From the NCBI GenBank assembly GCA_035310985.1, contig DATGDH010000087.1, forward strand, positions 1 through 21,525: 21,525 bases of DNA, written 5' to 3'. Positions 1 to 7,183 of the stretch are shown here, one piece after another (position 1 is the stretch's first letter; each line of letters starts with the position of its first letter). Under the pieces are notes generated by a model. The model did no database searches and was not told the origin of the DNA. It was given only the letters and a program-made list of their open reading frames with translations. Source of the stretch: DAHVFK01 sp035310985. Its GTDB lineage: Bacteria > Pseudomonadota > Gammaproteobacteria > Burkholderiales > SG8-39. Position numbers and translations under genes: made by a program.

Positions 1-161
1 TCGAGCATGAAGCCCTGGCGCCGCGCGGGCGCGGGCGCGCGTTGAGCGCGCATCGGTTCGTCCGCGCGTCGGCCGAAACGCGCGAATGCCTCGCGCACCA
101 GCTTGGCGATCATCGACGGCGCGAAGACCTTGCGGCCCCAGCGGGCAGCGGTTGCTCTCAT
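1..161 (-). CDS. 5' end of an unrecognised leftward gene, cut by the window edge
   Basis: An open frame runs from an ATG at 161-159 off the left edge, giving about 53 residues. It begins MRATAARWGRKVFAPSM and is rich in Arg and Ala, with no signal peptide or membrane segment visible. A good Shine-Dalgarno sequence (GGAG, six bases before the ATG) supports the start. I do not recognise the family; the visible part is a basic, helix-prone stretch followed by a Pro/Arg/Ala-rich linker, so the main domain probably lies outside the window. A 64-codon reading frame (352-158) ends on this ATG with an ATGA overlap, but it does not look like a real protein. The preceding 550 bp hold no convincing gene, so this is probably the first gene of its transcript. 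Confidence 0.45.
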   Translation of the reverse strand, partial: MRATAARWGRKVFAPSMIAKLVREAFARFGRRADEPMRAQRAPAPARRQGFML

Positions 162-280
162 GGCGAACTCCGTGATGCGGTGTGGTTACGACGTGCGGGG
201 TAACGCAGGAACGGCCGGGCAGCAATGCCGGGGAACGTCTTCCGGCTCTCGGGGCGGCATCGCGTGCAGGTACACGGTCG

Positions 281-300
281 CGCGCGCGTAAACGCGCGCG
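281..300. repeat. Alternating CG inverted repeat (hairpin or Z-DNA-prone)
   Basis: Eight bases of alternating CG, then TAAA, then eight bases of alternating CG. The arms can form an 8-bp GC-only stem with a 4-base loop. It lies about 120 bp upstream of the ATG at 161, in what would be that gene's leader. Alternating CG tracts can adopt Z-DNA under supercoiling, but there is no evidence of function here, and such runs arise easily in DNA this GC-rich. Confidence 0.4.
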
Positions 301-371
301 TACAGCGCGTAAGAGATGATCCGCTGATACCGCCCGCCCCCTGCGTCAGCATCAAGCTCCCTCGTACAACG

Positions 372-404
372 GCAGCAATATCGCCTTGCTGCGTGACTTT
401 TTTT
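372..404 (+). terminator. Hairpin followed by a T-run, weak terminator-like element
   Basis: GCAGCAA (372-378) and TTGCTGC (386-392) form a 7-bp stem with a 7-base loop. Seven Ts follow at 398-404 on the plus strand. The 5-base gap between stem and T-run is longer than usual for an intrinsic terminator, and no plus-strand gene lies upstream. Read on the minus strand, the same hairpin would sit in the leader of the leftward gene at 161 just after an A-run, so it may equally be a leader structure. Confidence 0.22.
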
Positions 405-711
405 CCACTTTTTCTTGGCTAGGTTTCTTCTTTTCGTACAGCCAACTTGGAACCGCGCGGAGTATGGACCCTCTCCATTACGTTGAAAAGACAGTCGAAA
501 GTGCCTAGTCGGCGGCGCCACCGGATCGCGCTAGTGATTGATCTTCAGAAATTGGATGAAGTTGCGCTTTGAACTCGTGACGTGTGCAAATCTTCCGATC
601 GAAGGCCCCCTATCGGGCTCTCGGCCCGCGGCGCACCGTTAGCAACGCCACCGCGCGGCAATGACCGGGAGGCTATTTCGCCAAGCGAGATGATGGCTGC
701 GGGAGCGGCGT

Positions 712-1581
712 TCAGAAGACGCCGTAGTAGCCACTCTTCAGTAGCTCGAGCTCGCCGCCGTGCATCCGGTAGTCGAAGCCGACGTCGAACAGCAGGTGAT
801 CGAGGTTGGCGAGGTTCTGCCGCACGAAGGATACAATCGCGGCGGGGTACGTCAGGCGCTCGAGGAAGAAGAGTAGCTGGTGCGCGTCGACGCCGGAGAA
901 ATACACGCAGTCGTGGGTCTGCTTGTTGGCCACGCAGATCGTCCTGCAGCCGCGCAGCTCGGGCAGCAGCACCGCGTCGACATCCAGGCGCGTGTCGTCG
1001 AAGTGCGCGGAAGTGACGATCTTGCGCGCCGCCTCGTCGAGCTGGCTGGCGGCATCGAAAAAGAAGTAGAAGTTCTCCAGCGTCGCGCCGCCCGCGCGCA
1101 GCGCGTAGGCGATGCCCGAGGACACCGTGCTGCCCGGATTGCCGACGTACATGTGCACGACGTCGAGGTCGCGGCGGCCGGCGGCGAGCTCGCCGTCGAG
1201 ATCGAGCGAGAACATGAAGTACGGCAGGTTCTCGTTGGGGCGCACGTCGCAAGGGATCAGCGGGCGGATCGCCTCGAGCACGCGCGAGATGGACACCTCG
1301 CGCTGGCGCCGCTGGTAATCGTAGAAATAGAACTCCCACGCGAGCCTGGCGCCGATCAGCTTGACGCCGAATACGGTGCGGAATGGCCCGATGCCGCCTC
1401 GGATCGCATCCACGATGTCACAGGCGCGCTCGTCCAAGCGCGCCACCTCGAATGACTGCAGCAGCAAGTTGATCGAGCGGAACTTGTCTTCGGCCGGGCG
1501 CGCCGGGACGTACTGCCACAGGCAGTAATTGAGCGCCGGGTCGCGCCGGGTCGCGAACTCGAAGCGCTCGGCCGCTCTCAT
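712..1581 (-). CDS. Unrecognised 289-aa Tyr/Phe-rich protein, last gene of the radical SAM operon
   Basis: The start is the ATG at 1581-1579, which overlaps the stop of the upstream gene by ATGA, implying translational coupling; no strong Shine-Dalgarno is seen. No signal peptide or membrane segment is visible. The predicted protein has several short beta-strand-like segments full of aromatics: WEFYFYDYQRR, LPYFMFSLDLDG, VVHMYVGNPGS, ENFYFFFDA, DCVYFSGV and a C-terminal KSGYYGVF, separated by helical stretches. I do not recognise a family. Alternating helix and aromatic strand segments loosely recall barrel enzymes such as the ABBA-type prenyltransferases, but this is a guess from pattern only. 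The similar style of the upstream 378-aa protein suggests the two act together, perhaps as a heterodimer. Confidence 0.8.
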   Translation of the reverse strand: MRAAERFEFATRRDPALNYCLWQYVPARPAEDKFRSINLLLQSFEVARLDERACDIVDAIRGGIGPFRTVFGVKLIGARLAWEFYFYDYQRRQREVSISRVLEAIRPLIPCDVRPNENLPYFMFSLDLDGELAAGRRDLDVVHMYVGNPGSTVSSGIAYALRAGGATLENFYFFFDAASQLDEAARKIVTSAHFDDTRLDVDAVLLPELRGCRTICVANKQTHDCVYFSGVDAHQLLFFLERLTYPAAIVSFVRQNLANLDHLLFDVGFDYRMHGGELELLKSGYYGVF

Positions 1582-2714
1582 CGCGCGCGGCGGAAGCGCT
1601 CGTGAAAGTGCGGGAGGCCGCCGACCCCGTAGTACAGGTTGAAGAAGTCCTTGCCGTTGCGATGCACGCCGCCCGCGAGATGGCCGAGTGGCTTCGTCAT
1701 GATCTGGTCGTACAGCGCCTGGAACTGGCCCGGACGCACGGCGAACAGGTCGCGCATGCGGTACAGCTGCGGCTGCACGTCCTTTACCTGCAGCCGCGCG
1801 TTGTAGAGATTCAGATCGAATGAGCGCCGGCCGTTGCCCGGCTCCTGCACCTCGAGGTATTGCAGCTGCTGCGCCGGCGCGCGCGCCGCGGCGAGCTCGA
1901 GCACGCTTTGCGCGATCTCGCGCGAACCCTGCTCCACGCCGCGGTAGACGTGCTGCGCGAGCCGCTGTGCGATCTCCGCGGCGCCGAGCGCCGGATGCCA
2001 CAGATACTCGGTGGAAACCTCGGTGCCACCGCCCGGCTCCCACTTGAAAGCGAGGTGAAGCAGCGCGGGCTCGCCGCGCTCGCGCGCACGCCGAGCTTCA
2101 TCCTCCCCCACCACGCGCTCGAGATAGAGCTTTACCACCGCTCGGCCGGAGTCGCCCTCGAAGCCGAAGTGCAGGCAGCTTGCCATGTCGAAGCGCGCTG
2201 CGGCCGCCGCGCGCAATGCCTGCGGCATGCCCAGGCGCTCGCAGATTTCGAGCACCCGCGCGCGCGCGTCGCCGGCGATGTCGCGCCGCTCCACAGTGAG
2301 CAGGAAGCGGTCGGCGTGCAGCACGCCCTCGGCAATCCTGAGCGAGCGCTCGTGCTGGAATGGGACGCCGAGATCGCCGACCAGCCGCAGCAGCAGCGCC
2401 CCGCTTTCGCCCGCCGCGTCCGGCACGGCGCGCGCCGTGCGCTCGCCGGGGCGCGCCGCGAGCGCCGCCTCGCCCGGCGGCAGCGCCTTCGCCTCGGCAG
2501 CGCGCAGCGCGCCGGCGAGCGGCTTGAGCGCCTCGCCGAGCGTGTGATGCAGCCGGCGCGCCGTCTCGAGCGGTAGCACGACACGCTCCGAGACGGCCAC
2601 CGTGCCGCCGCTAGCGGCAGAAGGCGGCACGGTGACCCGGCCGAACTCGATAACCACGTCGCCGGCCTCGATCGAGGCCTTGAACGCGTCGGCGTGCGTC
2701 TCGCTTACCGGCAT
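1578..2714 (-). CDS. 378-aa protein with N-terminal DUF3467-like segment fused to an unrecognised domain
   Basis: The start at 2714 lies 3 bp after the radical SAM stop and an AGGA sits upstream inside that gene's end. Residues 20-27 (VVIEFGRV) and 44-60 (RVVLPLETARRLHHTLG) match the second half of the DUF3467-like proteins in this window (compare RIVLSPLAAKHLHQMLG at 67-83 of the 97-aa protein). The first half of the domain (W...S.Y.NV..TS.R) is missing or degenerate. Residues 70-100 form an Ala/Glu-rich linker. The remaining ~275 residues hold strand-like segments each with a Tyr: VVKLYLERV, STEYLWH, LQYLEVQE, FDLNLYNARL, FFNLYYGV. The body is not recognised; a barrel fold is possible but unproven. 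Fusion of a DUF3467-like part suggests this protein and the small DUF3467 proteins share a partner or form a complex. Confidence 0.8.
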   Translation of the reverse strand: MPVSETHADAFKASIEAGDVVIEFGRVTVPPSAASGGTVAVSERVVLPLETARRLHHTLGEALKPLAGALRAAEAKALPPGEAALAARPGERTARAVPDAAGESGALLLRLVGDLGVPFQHERSLRIAEGVLHADRFLLTVERRDIAGDARARVLEICERLGMPQALRAAAAARFDMASCLHFGFEGDSGRAVVKLYLERVVGEDEARRARERGEPALLHLAFKWEPGGGTEVSTEYLWHPALGAAEIAQRLAQHVYRGVEQGSREIAQSVLELAAARAPAQQLQYLEVQEPGNGRRSFDLNLYNARLQVKDVQPQLYRMRDLFAVRPGQFQALYDQIMTKPLGHLAGGVHRNGKDFFNLYYGVGGLPHFHERFRRAR

Positions 2715-2717
2715 TGT

Positions 2718-3659
2718 TCAATCCTCCCGCAGCAGCGGCACGAGCAGATCCGCCTGCCAGCCGAACTTGTTGATGTACGCGGTATTGAGCCCCAGGCAGC
2801 GGCGCGCGCCGCAATGGCTCCGGTGCACGCACTGGTGGAAACCGTTGCGCATGAACTCGGGCCAGAACTCCGGATCGATGATCAGCTTGGGCTGGTCATT
2901 GTTCAAGGCGTCGCCGTCCTCGCCGAGCAGGCACTCCGGAAAGTTCTTCACCTCCACCGACCGCCCGCAGGCGCGCGCGCGCGCGATGGCCTCGCGCAGG
3001 AACGGCAGCACTTCGAGGTGGGAGACGACGAGATCCTTGTCGTCGCTCTCGCGCATCGGCCAGTAGTTCCAGAATTCCATCTGCGCAAGGCGCCGCAGGT
3101 GGCGCAGTCGCTCCACCACCGCCGGCAGCTGGCGATAGCTACGCCGCGTGACCACGGTGTTGCTGAGCGAAACGACGCCGGGGTACGCCTCGAGGTTCTC
3201 CAGGCCGCGCAGCGTGCGCTCGAACGAACCCGGTACCCCGGTGATTGCGTCGTGGCTCGCGGCATCCGCGGCCGTCACGCTCACGAAGTATTCGTCGATG
3301 CCGGCCTCGACCAGCTCGCGGCAGTAGGCCTCCTCGGCGAGCCGCATGCCGTGGGTCTGGATGCGCACGTGCTCGAAGCCGCTGGCACGCGCGGCGCGCG
3401 CGAGCTCGGGCAGGTCGCGCCGCAGCGTCACCTCGGAACCGGTGAGGATGAGCCCTTTCCACAGGCCCTGCTGCGCGTTCCGCGCCAAGATGCGCTCGAA
3501 ATCGTCCATGGATTCCGGCCTGAGCCAGTCCATGGTGCCTTCGATCATGCAGTGCTCGCACTTCAGGTTGCACTTGAAGTGCATCGTGAGCTCGACGTAG
3601 TCCTTCGCCGCGAAGCGCGTCGCGGCGGCGGACTGCGGAGCTGGGCCGAGCTCGAGCAT
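2718..3659 (-). CDS. Radical SAM enzyme with extra C-terminal cysteines
   Basis: The protein has 313 aa. C30, C34 and C37 form the CX3CX2C motif (CNLKCEHC) that binds the 4Fe-4S cluster for reductive cleavage of S-adenosylmethionine. The usual GGEP-type SAM-binding motif is replaced by LTGSEVTL (72-79). Residues up to about 220 fit the radical SAM partial barrel (ISxx-like VSLSNTVV near 163-170). The C-terminus carries C243, C277, C283 and C288, followed by GLNTAYINKFG, resembling the short auxiliary-cluster regions (SPASM or twitch type) of enzymes that modify peptides or bind a second 4Fe-4S cluster. The start ATG at 3659 is preceded by GGGA and lies 11 bp after the methyltransferase stop. 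The substrate is unknown. Candidates by context are a DUF3467 protein or a small molecule also handled by the neighbouring methyltransferase. Confidence 0.9.
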   Translation of the reverse strand: MLELGPAPQSAAATRFAAKDYVELTMHFKCNLKCEHCMIEGTMDWLRPESMDDFERILARNAQQGLWKGLILTGSEVTLRRDLPELARAARASGFEHVRIQTHGMRLAEEAYCRELVEAGIDEYFVSVTAADAASHDAITGVPGSFERTLRGLENLEAYPGVVSLSNTVVTRRSYRQLPAVVERLRHLRRLAQMEFWNYWPMRESDDKDLVVSHLEVLPFLREAIARARACGRSVEVKNFPECLLGEDGDALNNDQPKLIIDPEFWPEFMRNGFHQCVHRSHCGARRCLGLNTAYINKFGWQADLLVPLLRED

Positions 3660-3670
3660 GGCGTCCCGTA

Positions 3671-4744
3671 CTAGCTGCCCTTATTCGCGCTGAGCACGAA
3701 GAACGGCGTGTCGAGCTCGATCTCACGCAGCACGATATTCCGCAGGCCCAAGGCTTCCAGCCGCGCGGCGTATTCCGCCGGGGGGCGATACGAGCGGAAG
3801 AAGAGCAGCGTCGGGATGAGCGAGAACGGCGGCGCCGTCTCGCGCACGCGCAGCGGGCCCCTCTCGAAGATGAGCAGCGTGCCGCCGGGCGCGAGCGCCT
3901 GCGCTGCCTTGGCGAGGATGCGTGCCGCTTCGTCAGCCGGCCAATCGTGCAGCATCGACTTGAACGTGATCAGGTCGTAGCCGGTCGGCAGCGGATCGCT
4001 GCGCACGTCGCCCTTGAGGAAGCCGATGCGCGACGCCTCCGGCTCGGCGAGCAGGTGCTCGATGCCGATCTCGCACACGAGAGGCAAATCGAAGACCGTG
4101 CCGCCGAGCTGCGGGTAGCGCCGGCACAGCTGCAGCAGGAACTCGCCGCTGTTGCCGCCGACATCGAGCGCGCGGCGACAGCCGCCGAAGTCGTGCAGCT
4201 GCATGCAGGCGCGCGCCTCGTAGCGCGTCAGGGTCGAGGTGATACGCATCCACGCGCGCACCTGAGCGTAGTTCTCCGGGCTGTATTCCAGGCAGCGGCG
4301 GTAGTCGAACAGCTGGAACATGCGCGCCTGGCCGGCGAAGCCGCGCGGGTCCCTGACCAGCGCGGTGAACAAATCGGCGAAATCGTTGATGCTGAAGCCG
4401 GCGAAGTCGAGCTTCGTTTCCAGCAGGTCGCGATAGCGCAGCGCATCCAGGAACCGCCTGCCGAGGCGCACGTCCCCGGCGCGCTCCTCGACCACGCGGT
4501 TCGCCGCGAGCAGATCGAGCAGCAGGCGCAGGCCGGTCGCATCGACGCCGAGGGCGCGCCCGAGCGCCTCGGTTGAGCCGCTGCGCTGCTCGAGTAGTCG
4601 GTCGACGAGCCCGAGCTCGATGGCGGTCTTGAGCGCGCGCGCGTCAACCAGGGTGCCGATGAACTCGTCGACCATCAGGAAGTCGAGTTCCGACGGCACG
4701 CGCTCGAGCGCCGTGCTCACGGGTTCGCCGGACGTCGCGTTCAC
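3671..4744 (-). CDS. Class-2 (plant COMT-like) SAM-dependent O-methyltransferase
   Basis: The protein has 357 aa. Residues ~25-95 form the winged-helix dimerisation domain typical of PF00891-type methyltransferases. The Rossmann domain follows: motif I DVGGNSG (194-200), acidic residue after strand 2 in VFDLP (D219), GDV (246-248), and SMLHDW (263-268), whose His266 corresponds to the catalytic base of O-methyltransferases in this family. The ending FFVLSANKGS is a typical last strand. These features indicate methyl transfer from SAM, probably to a hydroxyl of an aromatic or polyketide-like small molecule; the acceptor is unknown. Translation starts at GTG 4744-4742, with AAGG of the leader overlapping the stop of the preceding DUF3467 gene. 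Some COMT-fold enzymes do other chemistry (decarboxylation, hydroxylation, C-methylation), so O-methylation is likely but not certain. Confidence 0.85.
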   Translation of the reverse strand: MNATSGEPVSTALERVPSELDFLMVDEFIGTLVDARALKTAIELGLVDRLLEQRSGSTEALGRALGVDATGLRLLLDLLAANRVVEERAGDVRLGRRFLDALRYRDLLETKLDFAGFSINDFADLFTALVRDPRGFAGQARMFQLFDYRRCLEYSPENYAQVRAWMRITSTLTRYEARACMQLHDFGGCRRALDVGGNSGEFLLQLCRRYPQLGGTVFDLPLVCEIGIEHLLAEPEASRIGFLKGDVRSDPLPTGYDLITFKSMLHDWPADEAARILAKAAQALAPGGTLLIFERGPLRVRETAPPFSLIPTLLFFRSYRPPAEYAARLEALGLRNIVLREIELDTPFFVLSANKGS

Positions 4745-4755
4745 TCGCCGTACCT

Positions 4756-5049
4756 TTAGCGCCGCTCGGGGCGCCGCGAGTCGTGCTCGCCGAGCAGCCT
4801 GCCCAGCATCTGGTGCAAGTGCTTAGCCGCCAGCGGGCTGAGCACGATCCGGTGCAGCAGCTCGAATTTCAGCTCGGCGGGCGCGCGCCCGCCGCCACCG
4901 TGGGTCACCCCCAGGTTGACGGCGACCGAATCGCGCAGGCTCGTCGCGCTCGCGACGTTGCAGTAGGCGCTGCCCATTCCCGTGAGATCCCACCGTGGTG
5001 CGCCGCTTGCCGCGTGCGGCGCCGCGCCGAGCTCGTCTGTATGTTCCAT
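4756..5049 (-). CDS. DUF3467-like small protein, first gene of the radical SAM operon
   Basis: The protein has 97 aa. It aligns over its length with the 105-aa protein at 7184-7501: W20, M25, S27, Y29, N31-V32, T36-S37, R39, G47 and the block RIVLSPLAAKHL (67-78) have matching residues there, the pattern of DUF3467 (a family of ~100-aa proteins of unknown function). C30 takes the place of Ala in the other copy. A Gly-rich loop (about 51-54) falls between the predicted strands. The start ATG at 5049 is chosen by analogy; another in-frame ATG at 5067 would add six residues, and neither has a good Shine-Dalgarno. It is 11 bp from the methyltransferase start, so it is the probable operon leader gene. 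Function unknown; small size and duplication next to modifying enzymes allow a role as substrate, carrier or subunit. Confidence 0.75.
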   Translation of the reverse strand: MEHTDELGAAPHAASGAPRWDLTGMGSAYCNVASATSLRDSVAVNLGVTHGGGGRAPAELKFELLHRIVLSPLAAKHLHQMLGRLLGEHDSRRPERR

Positions 5050-5127
5050 GCCGGGGCATCGTAGCATCAACCGCGAGGCGCGCGGCGGCACGGGACGGTG
5101 ACCCCGCGCACACGGATCCGATAGACT

Positions 5128-5505
5128 TTGACAAATCCTAGCGGCCCGATTGCGCATCCTTTCGATAACATTGGCCTTTTGTGCCGCGGTCGCCTGCGTC
5201 GCGTACCGCGCGGCACCTTGGTCGGCATTGCGATCAATGCTTCCGGGAAGCTGGTCGTCGCGCTCCAGGGCAGGCTGTCGTTCGAGGTCGCAATACCGCA
5301 GGGCGATGACTATTACCTCGTGCTCGACAATCGCCACGGCGTCGAACCGGTAAAGGCCACCGCGACAGTCAACGCCGTGCTGCCGAAGAGCAATACCCCG
5401 CCGCAGCCCGCACCGTCCGAACCCAAGGACGGCAAGTTCGAGCGGACGCAGCTGCACGGTCGAGGGTCCGGTCATTTTGTCCGTGAGGCGATGCCGGACG
5501 GATAG
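5128..5505 (+). CDS. Small protein with beta-sandwich-like body, possibly frameshifted secreted protein
   Basis: Frame 1 is open from a TTG at 5128 to 5505 (125 codons). Its middle looks like a genuine protein: TLVGIAINASGKLVVALQG, then FEVAIPQGDDYYLVLDNRHG and VKATATVNAVLP, which reads as alternating beta-strands like a small extracellular sandwich domain. A Pro-rich, charged tail follows. The first ~27 residues are not convincing, whereas frame 2 from a TTG at 5150 encodes a good signal peptide (MRILSITLAFCAAVACVA) that runs out near 5205. This suggests one secreted protein interrupted by a single-base deletion (or sequencing error) around 5200-5215, in which case the gene would be 5150-5505. 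No strong ribosome binding site is seen. It is divergent from the radical SAM operon and 66 bp upstream of the PKMT-like gene. Function unknown. Confidence 0.4.
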   Translation: MTNPSGPIAHPFDNIGLLCRGRLRRVPRGTLVGIAINASGKLVVALQGRLSFEVAIPQGDDYYLVLDNRHGVEPVKATATVNAVLPKSNTPPQPAPSEPKDGKFERTQLHGRGSGHFVREAMPDG

Positions 5506-5518
5506 CCCACACAGCAAA

Positions 5519-5524
5519 TATACT
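5519..5524 (+). promoter_or_regulatory. Possible -10 element upstream of the PKMT-like gene
   Basis: TATACT matches the sigma-70 -10 consensus at five of six positions and sits in an AT-rich pocket 48 bp before the ATG at 5572. No good -35 hexamer is found at 16-18 bp spacing. This is a weak candidate only. Confidence 0.25.
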
Positions 5525-5571
5525 TGTCTGCAGAACTCCACCTCGGCTTGATGCTCCGACCTGTGACTCGC

Positions 5572-7164
5572 ATGGCCCAAAAACAGACCGCTTACGACGC
5601 CATACCATATCCCAGCAATCCTTACCGCCAGAGCAGGCCCGAGCGCCTTTCGGCGATTGCGCGGCTGTTCGGCCTGGACACCCCCCTGCCGGAGCGCTGC
5701 CGCGTGCTCGAGCTGGGCTGCTCGATGGGCGGCAACCTGCTGGTGATCGCGCAGGACTATCCGGGCTCGCGCTGTGTCGGCATCGACGCTTCCTCGCGGC
5801 AGATCGCGGCGGGCTGGAAGACGATAGACGCGCTCGGACTGAAGAACATCCAGCTCAAGCACCTGGACATCCTAGATGTGAGGGAGGACCTCGGCCAGTT
5901 CGACTACATCATCAGCCACGGCGTGTTCTCCTGGGTGCCCGCGGCCGTGCAGAAGAAGATGCTCGAGATCTGCAAGACACATCTCACGCCGAACGGCGTC
6001 GCCTATATCAGCTACAACACGTTCCCCGGCTGGCATATTCGAGGCGTCGTGCGCGACATCATGCTGTACCGCGGCACGCAGTTCTCGGACCCGGCTGCGC
6101 GCCTCGCGCAGGCGAAATCGCTGGTGGAGTTCGTTGCGCAGGCCTCGCGCGGCTCCGACACGCCGTATCAGAGGCTGCTGCAAAGCGAGCTCGAGCACAT
6201 CGGCAAGATGGAGGACTATTACCTGCACCACGAGCATCTGGAGGAGAACAACAATCCGCTGTACTTCCACGAGTTCGCCGAGAAGCTCGCGGTAAACGGC
6301 CTGCAATATCTCGGCGACGCGGACTTCTCCACCATGGTCTCGAGCAACTTCTCGCCCGAAGTCGCCAAGACGCTTAACCAGCTCGGCGCGCATGACATCG
6401 TCCAGATGGAGCAGTACATGGATTTCGTGCGCTGCCGCTACTTCCGCAAGACGCTCATCTGCCACAGCGGAGTGCAGCTGAACCGCACCATCACCCCGGC
6501 CGTCGTACATGGTCTGCTCCTCGCCTCCGACGCCGCGCCTGCGCCGTCCGAGGCACCGCTCGACCCCGCGCAGGTCGTCGCCTTCCAGACGCCGGCCGGC
6601 TACTCGATCAGCTGCCGCTCACCGCTCACCAAGCTCGCGCTGCGCGCACTGCGTGACGCGTGGCCGATGCCCATCGCCTTCGCCGACCTGCTCGAACGCA
6701 GCAAGGCGGAGGCCGCCGCAGCGGGCCAAGCCTCGCCCGACGCGATCAAGGCGGCTGAATTCCTGGCGGGCGAGATGCTCACGGCAATGGCCGCCGGCGT
6801 AATCGAATGGCGCCTCACCCCTGTCGCGTTCACCACCGTCGTCGGCGAACGGCCGGCGACCAGTCCCCTCGCCCGCCTGCAGGCCGAGCAGGGTCACAAG
6901 GTGACGAACCTGCGCGGCGAGCTGGTGACGCTCGACGAGCTCCACCGGCAGACGCTCAAATTGCTCGACGGCGGGCGCGACCACGCGCATCTGATCGAGG
7001 GGCTCATGGCATCGTTGCGCGCCGGTGAAATGGCGCTGCAGCGCGACAGCGACAAGGCAATCGTGTCCGATGAGGCCGAAATGCGCGGGCTGCTTGGGCC
7101 TGCGCTGGGCAAAGTCCTAGAAAACCTCGCACGCAGGGCTTTGCTCGCCGCGCGCACGAGCTGA
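5572..7164 (+). CDS. PKMT-type SAM methyltransferase with methyltransferase regulatory domain
   Basis: The protein has 530 aa from the ATG at 5572; in-frame ATG 5551 and TTG 5524 lie upstream, but the family usually begins close to the YDAIPYPSNPY motif (8-18). The N-terminal Rossmann domain has motif I LELGCSMGGN (46-55), acidic D72 in GIDAS, and DYIISHGVFSWV (111-122). SYNTFPGWH (147-155) is typical of this family. Residues ~210-310 match the methyltransferase regulatory domain (PF10119), and the rest is a helical C-terminal region like that of rickettsial outer-membrane protein lysine methyltransferases PKMT1/PKMT2. Protein methylation is therefore a fair guess, but many homologues are untested. 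It is divergent from the radical SAM operon and ends 19 bp from the stop of a convergent DUF3467 gene. Confidence 0.85.
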   Translation: MAQKQTAYDAIPYPSNPYRQSRPERLSAIARLFGLDTPLPERCRVLELGCSMGGNLLVIAQDYPGSRCVGIDASSRQIAAGWKTIDALGLKNIQLKHLDILDVREDLGQFDYIISHGVFSWVPAAVQKKMLEICKTHLTPNGVAYISYNTFPGWHIRGVVRDIMLYRGTQFSDPAARLAQAKSLVEFVAQASRGSDTPYQRLLQSELEHIGKMEDYYLHHEHLEENNNPLYFHEFAEKLAVNGLQYLGDADFSTMVSSNFSPEVAKTLNQLGAHDIVQMEQYMDFVRCRYFRKTLICHSGVQLNRTITPAVVHGLLLASDAAPAPSEAPLDPAQVVAFQTPAGYSISCRSPLTKLALRALRDAWPMPIAFADLLERSKAEAAAAGQASPDAIKAAEFLAGEMLTAMAAGVIEWRLTPVAFTTVVGERPATSPLARLQAEQGHKVTNLRGELVTLDELHRQTLKLLDGGRDHAHLIEGLMASLRAGEMALQRDSDKAIVSDEAEMRGLLGPALGKVLENLARRALLAARTS

Positions 7165-7183
7165 CGCGCCGAGAGGCCGGCGG

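Larger units (their letters stand above)
162..711. other. Intergenic region, 550 bp, with an AT-richer patch
   Basis: No convincing gene is seen between the end of the radical SAM operon (712) and the leftward gene at 161. Roughly 340-580 is clearly less GC-rich than the rest of the window and contains T-rich tracts (398-440), an alternating CG hairpin (281-300), a hairpin followed by seven Ts (372-404) and a small inverted repeat ATGGA-N5-TCCAT (464-478). This suits a promoter and leader for the gene at 161 plus the 3' end of the operon, but I could not find a convincing -35/-10 pair. No clear rho-independent terminator follows the operon stop at 712 on the minus strand. Confidence 0.5.

Noticed and set aside
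1530..1555. Short tandem repeat GCGCCGGGTC x2
   Set aside because: Lies inside the coding sequence of the 289-aa protein and is only two copies; no sign of function.
5128..5133. Perfect TTGACA as a -35 element for the PKMT region
   Set aside because: No -10-like hexamer is found 16-18 bp downstream (TTGCGC, TGCGCA, GCGCAT).
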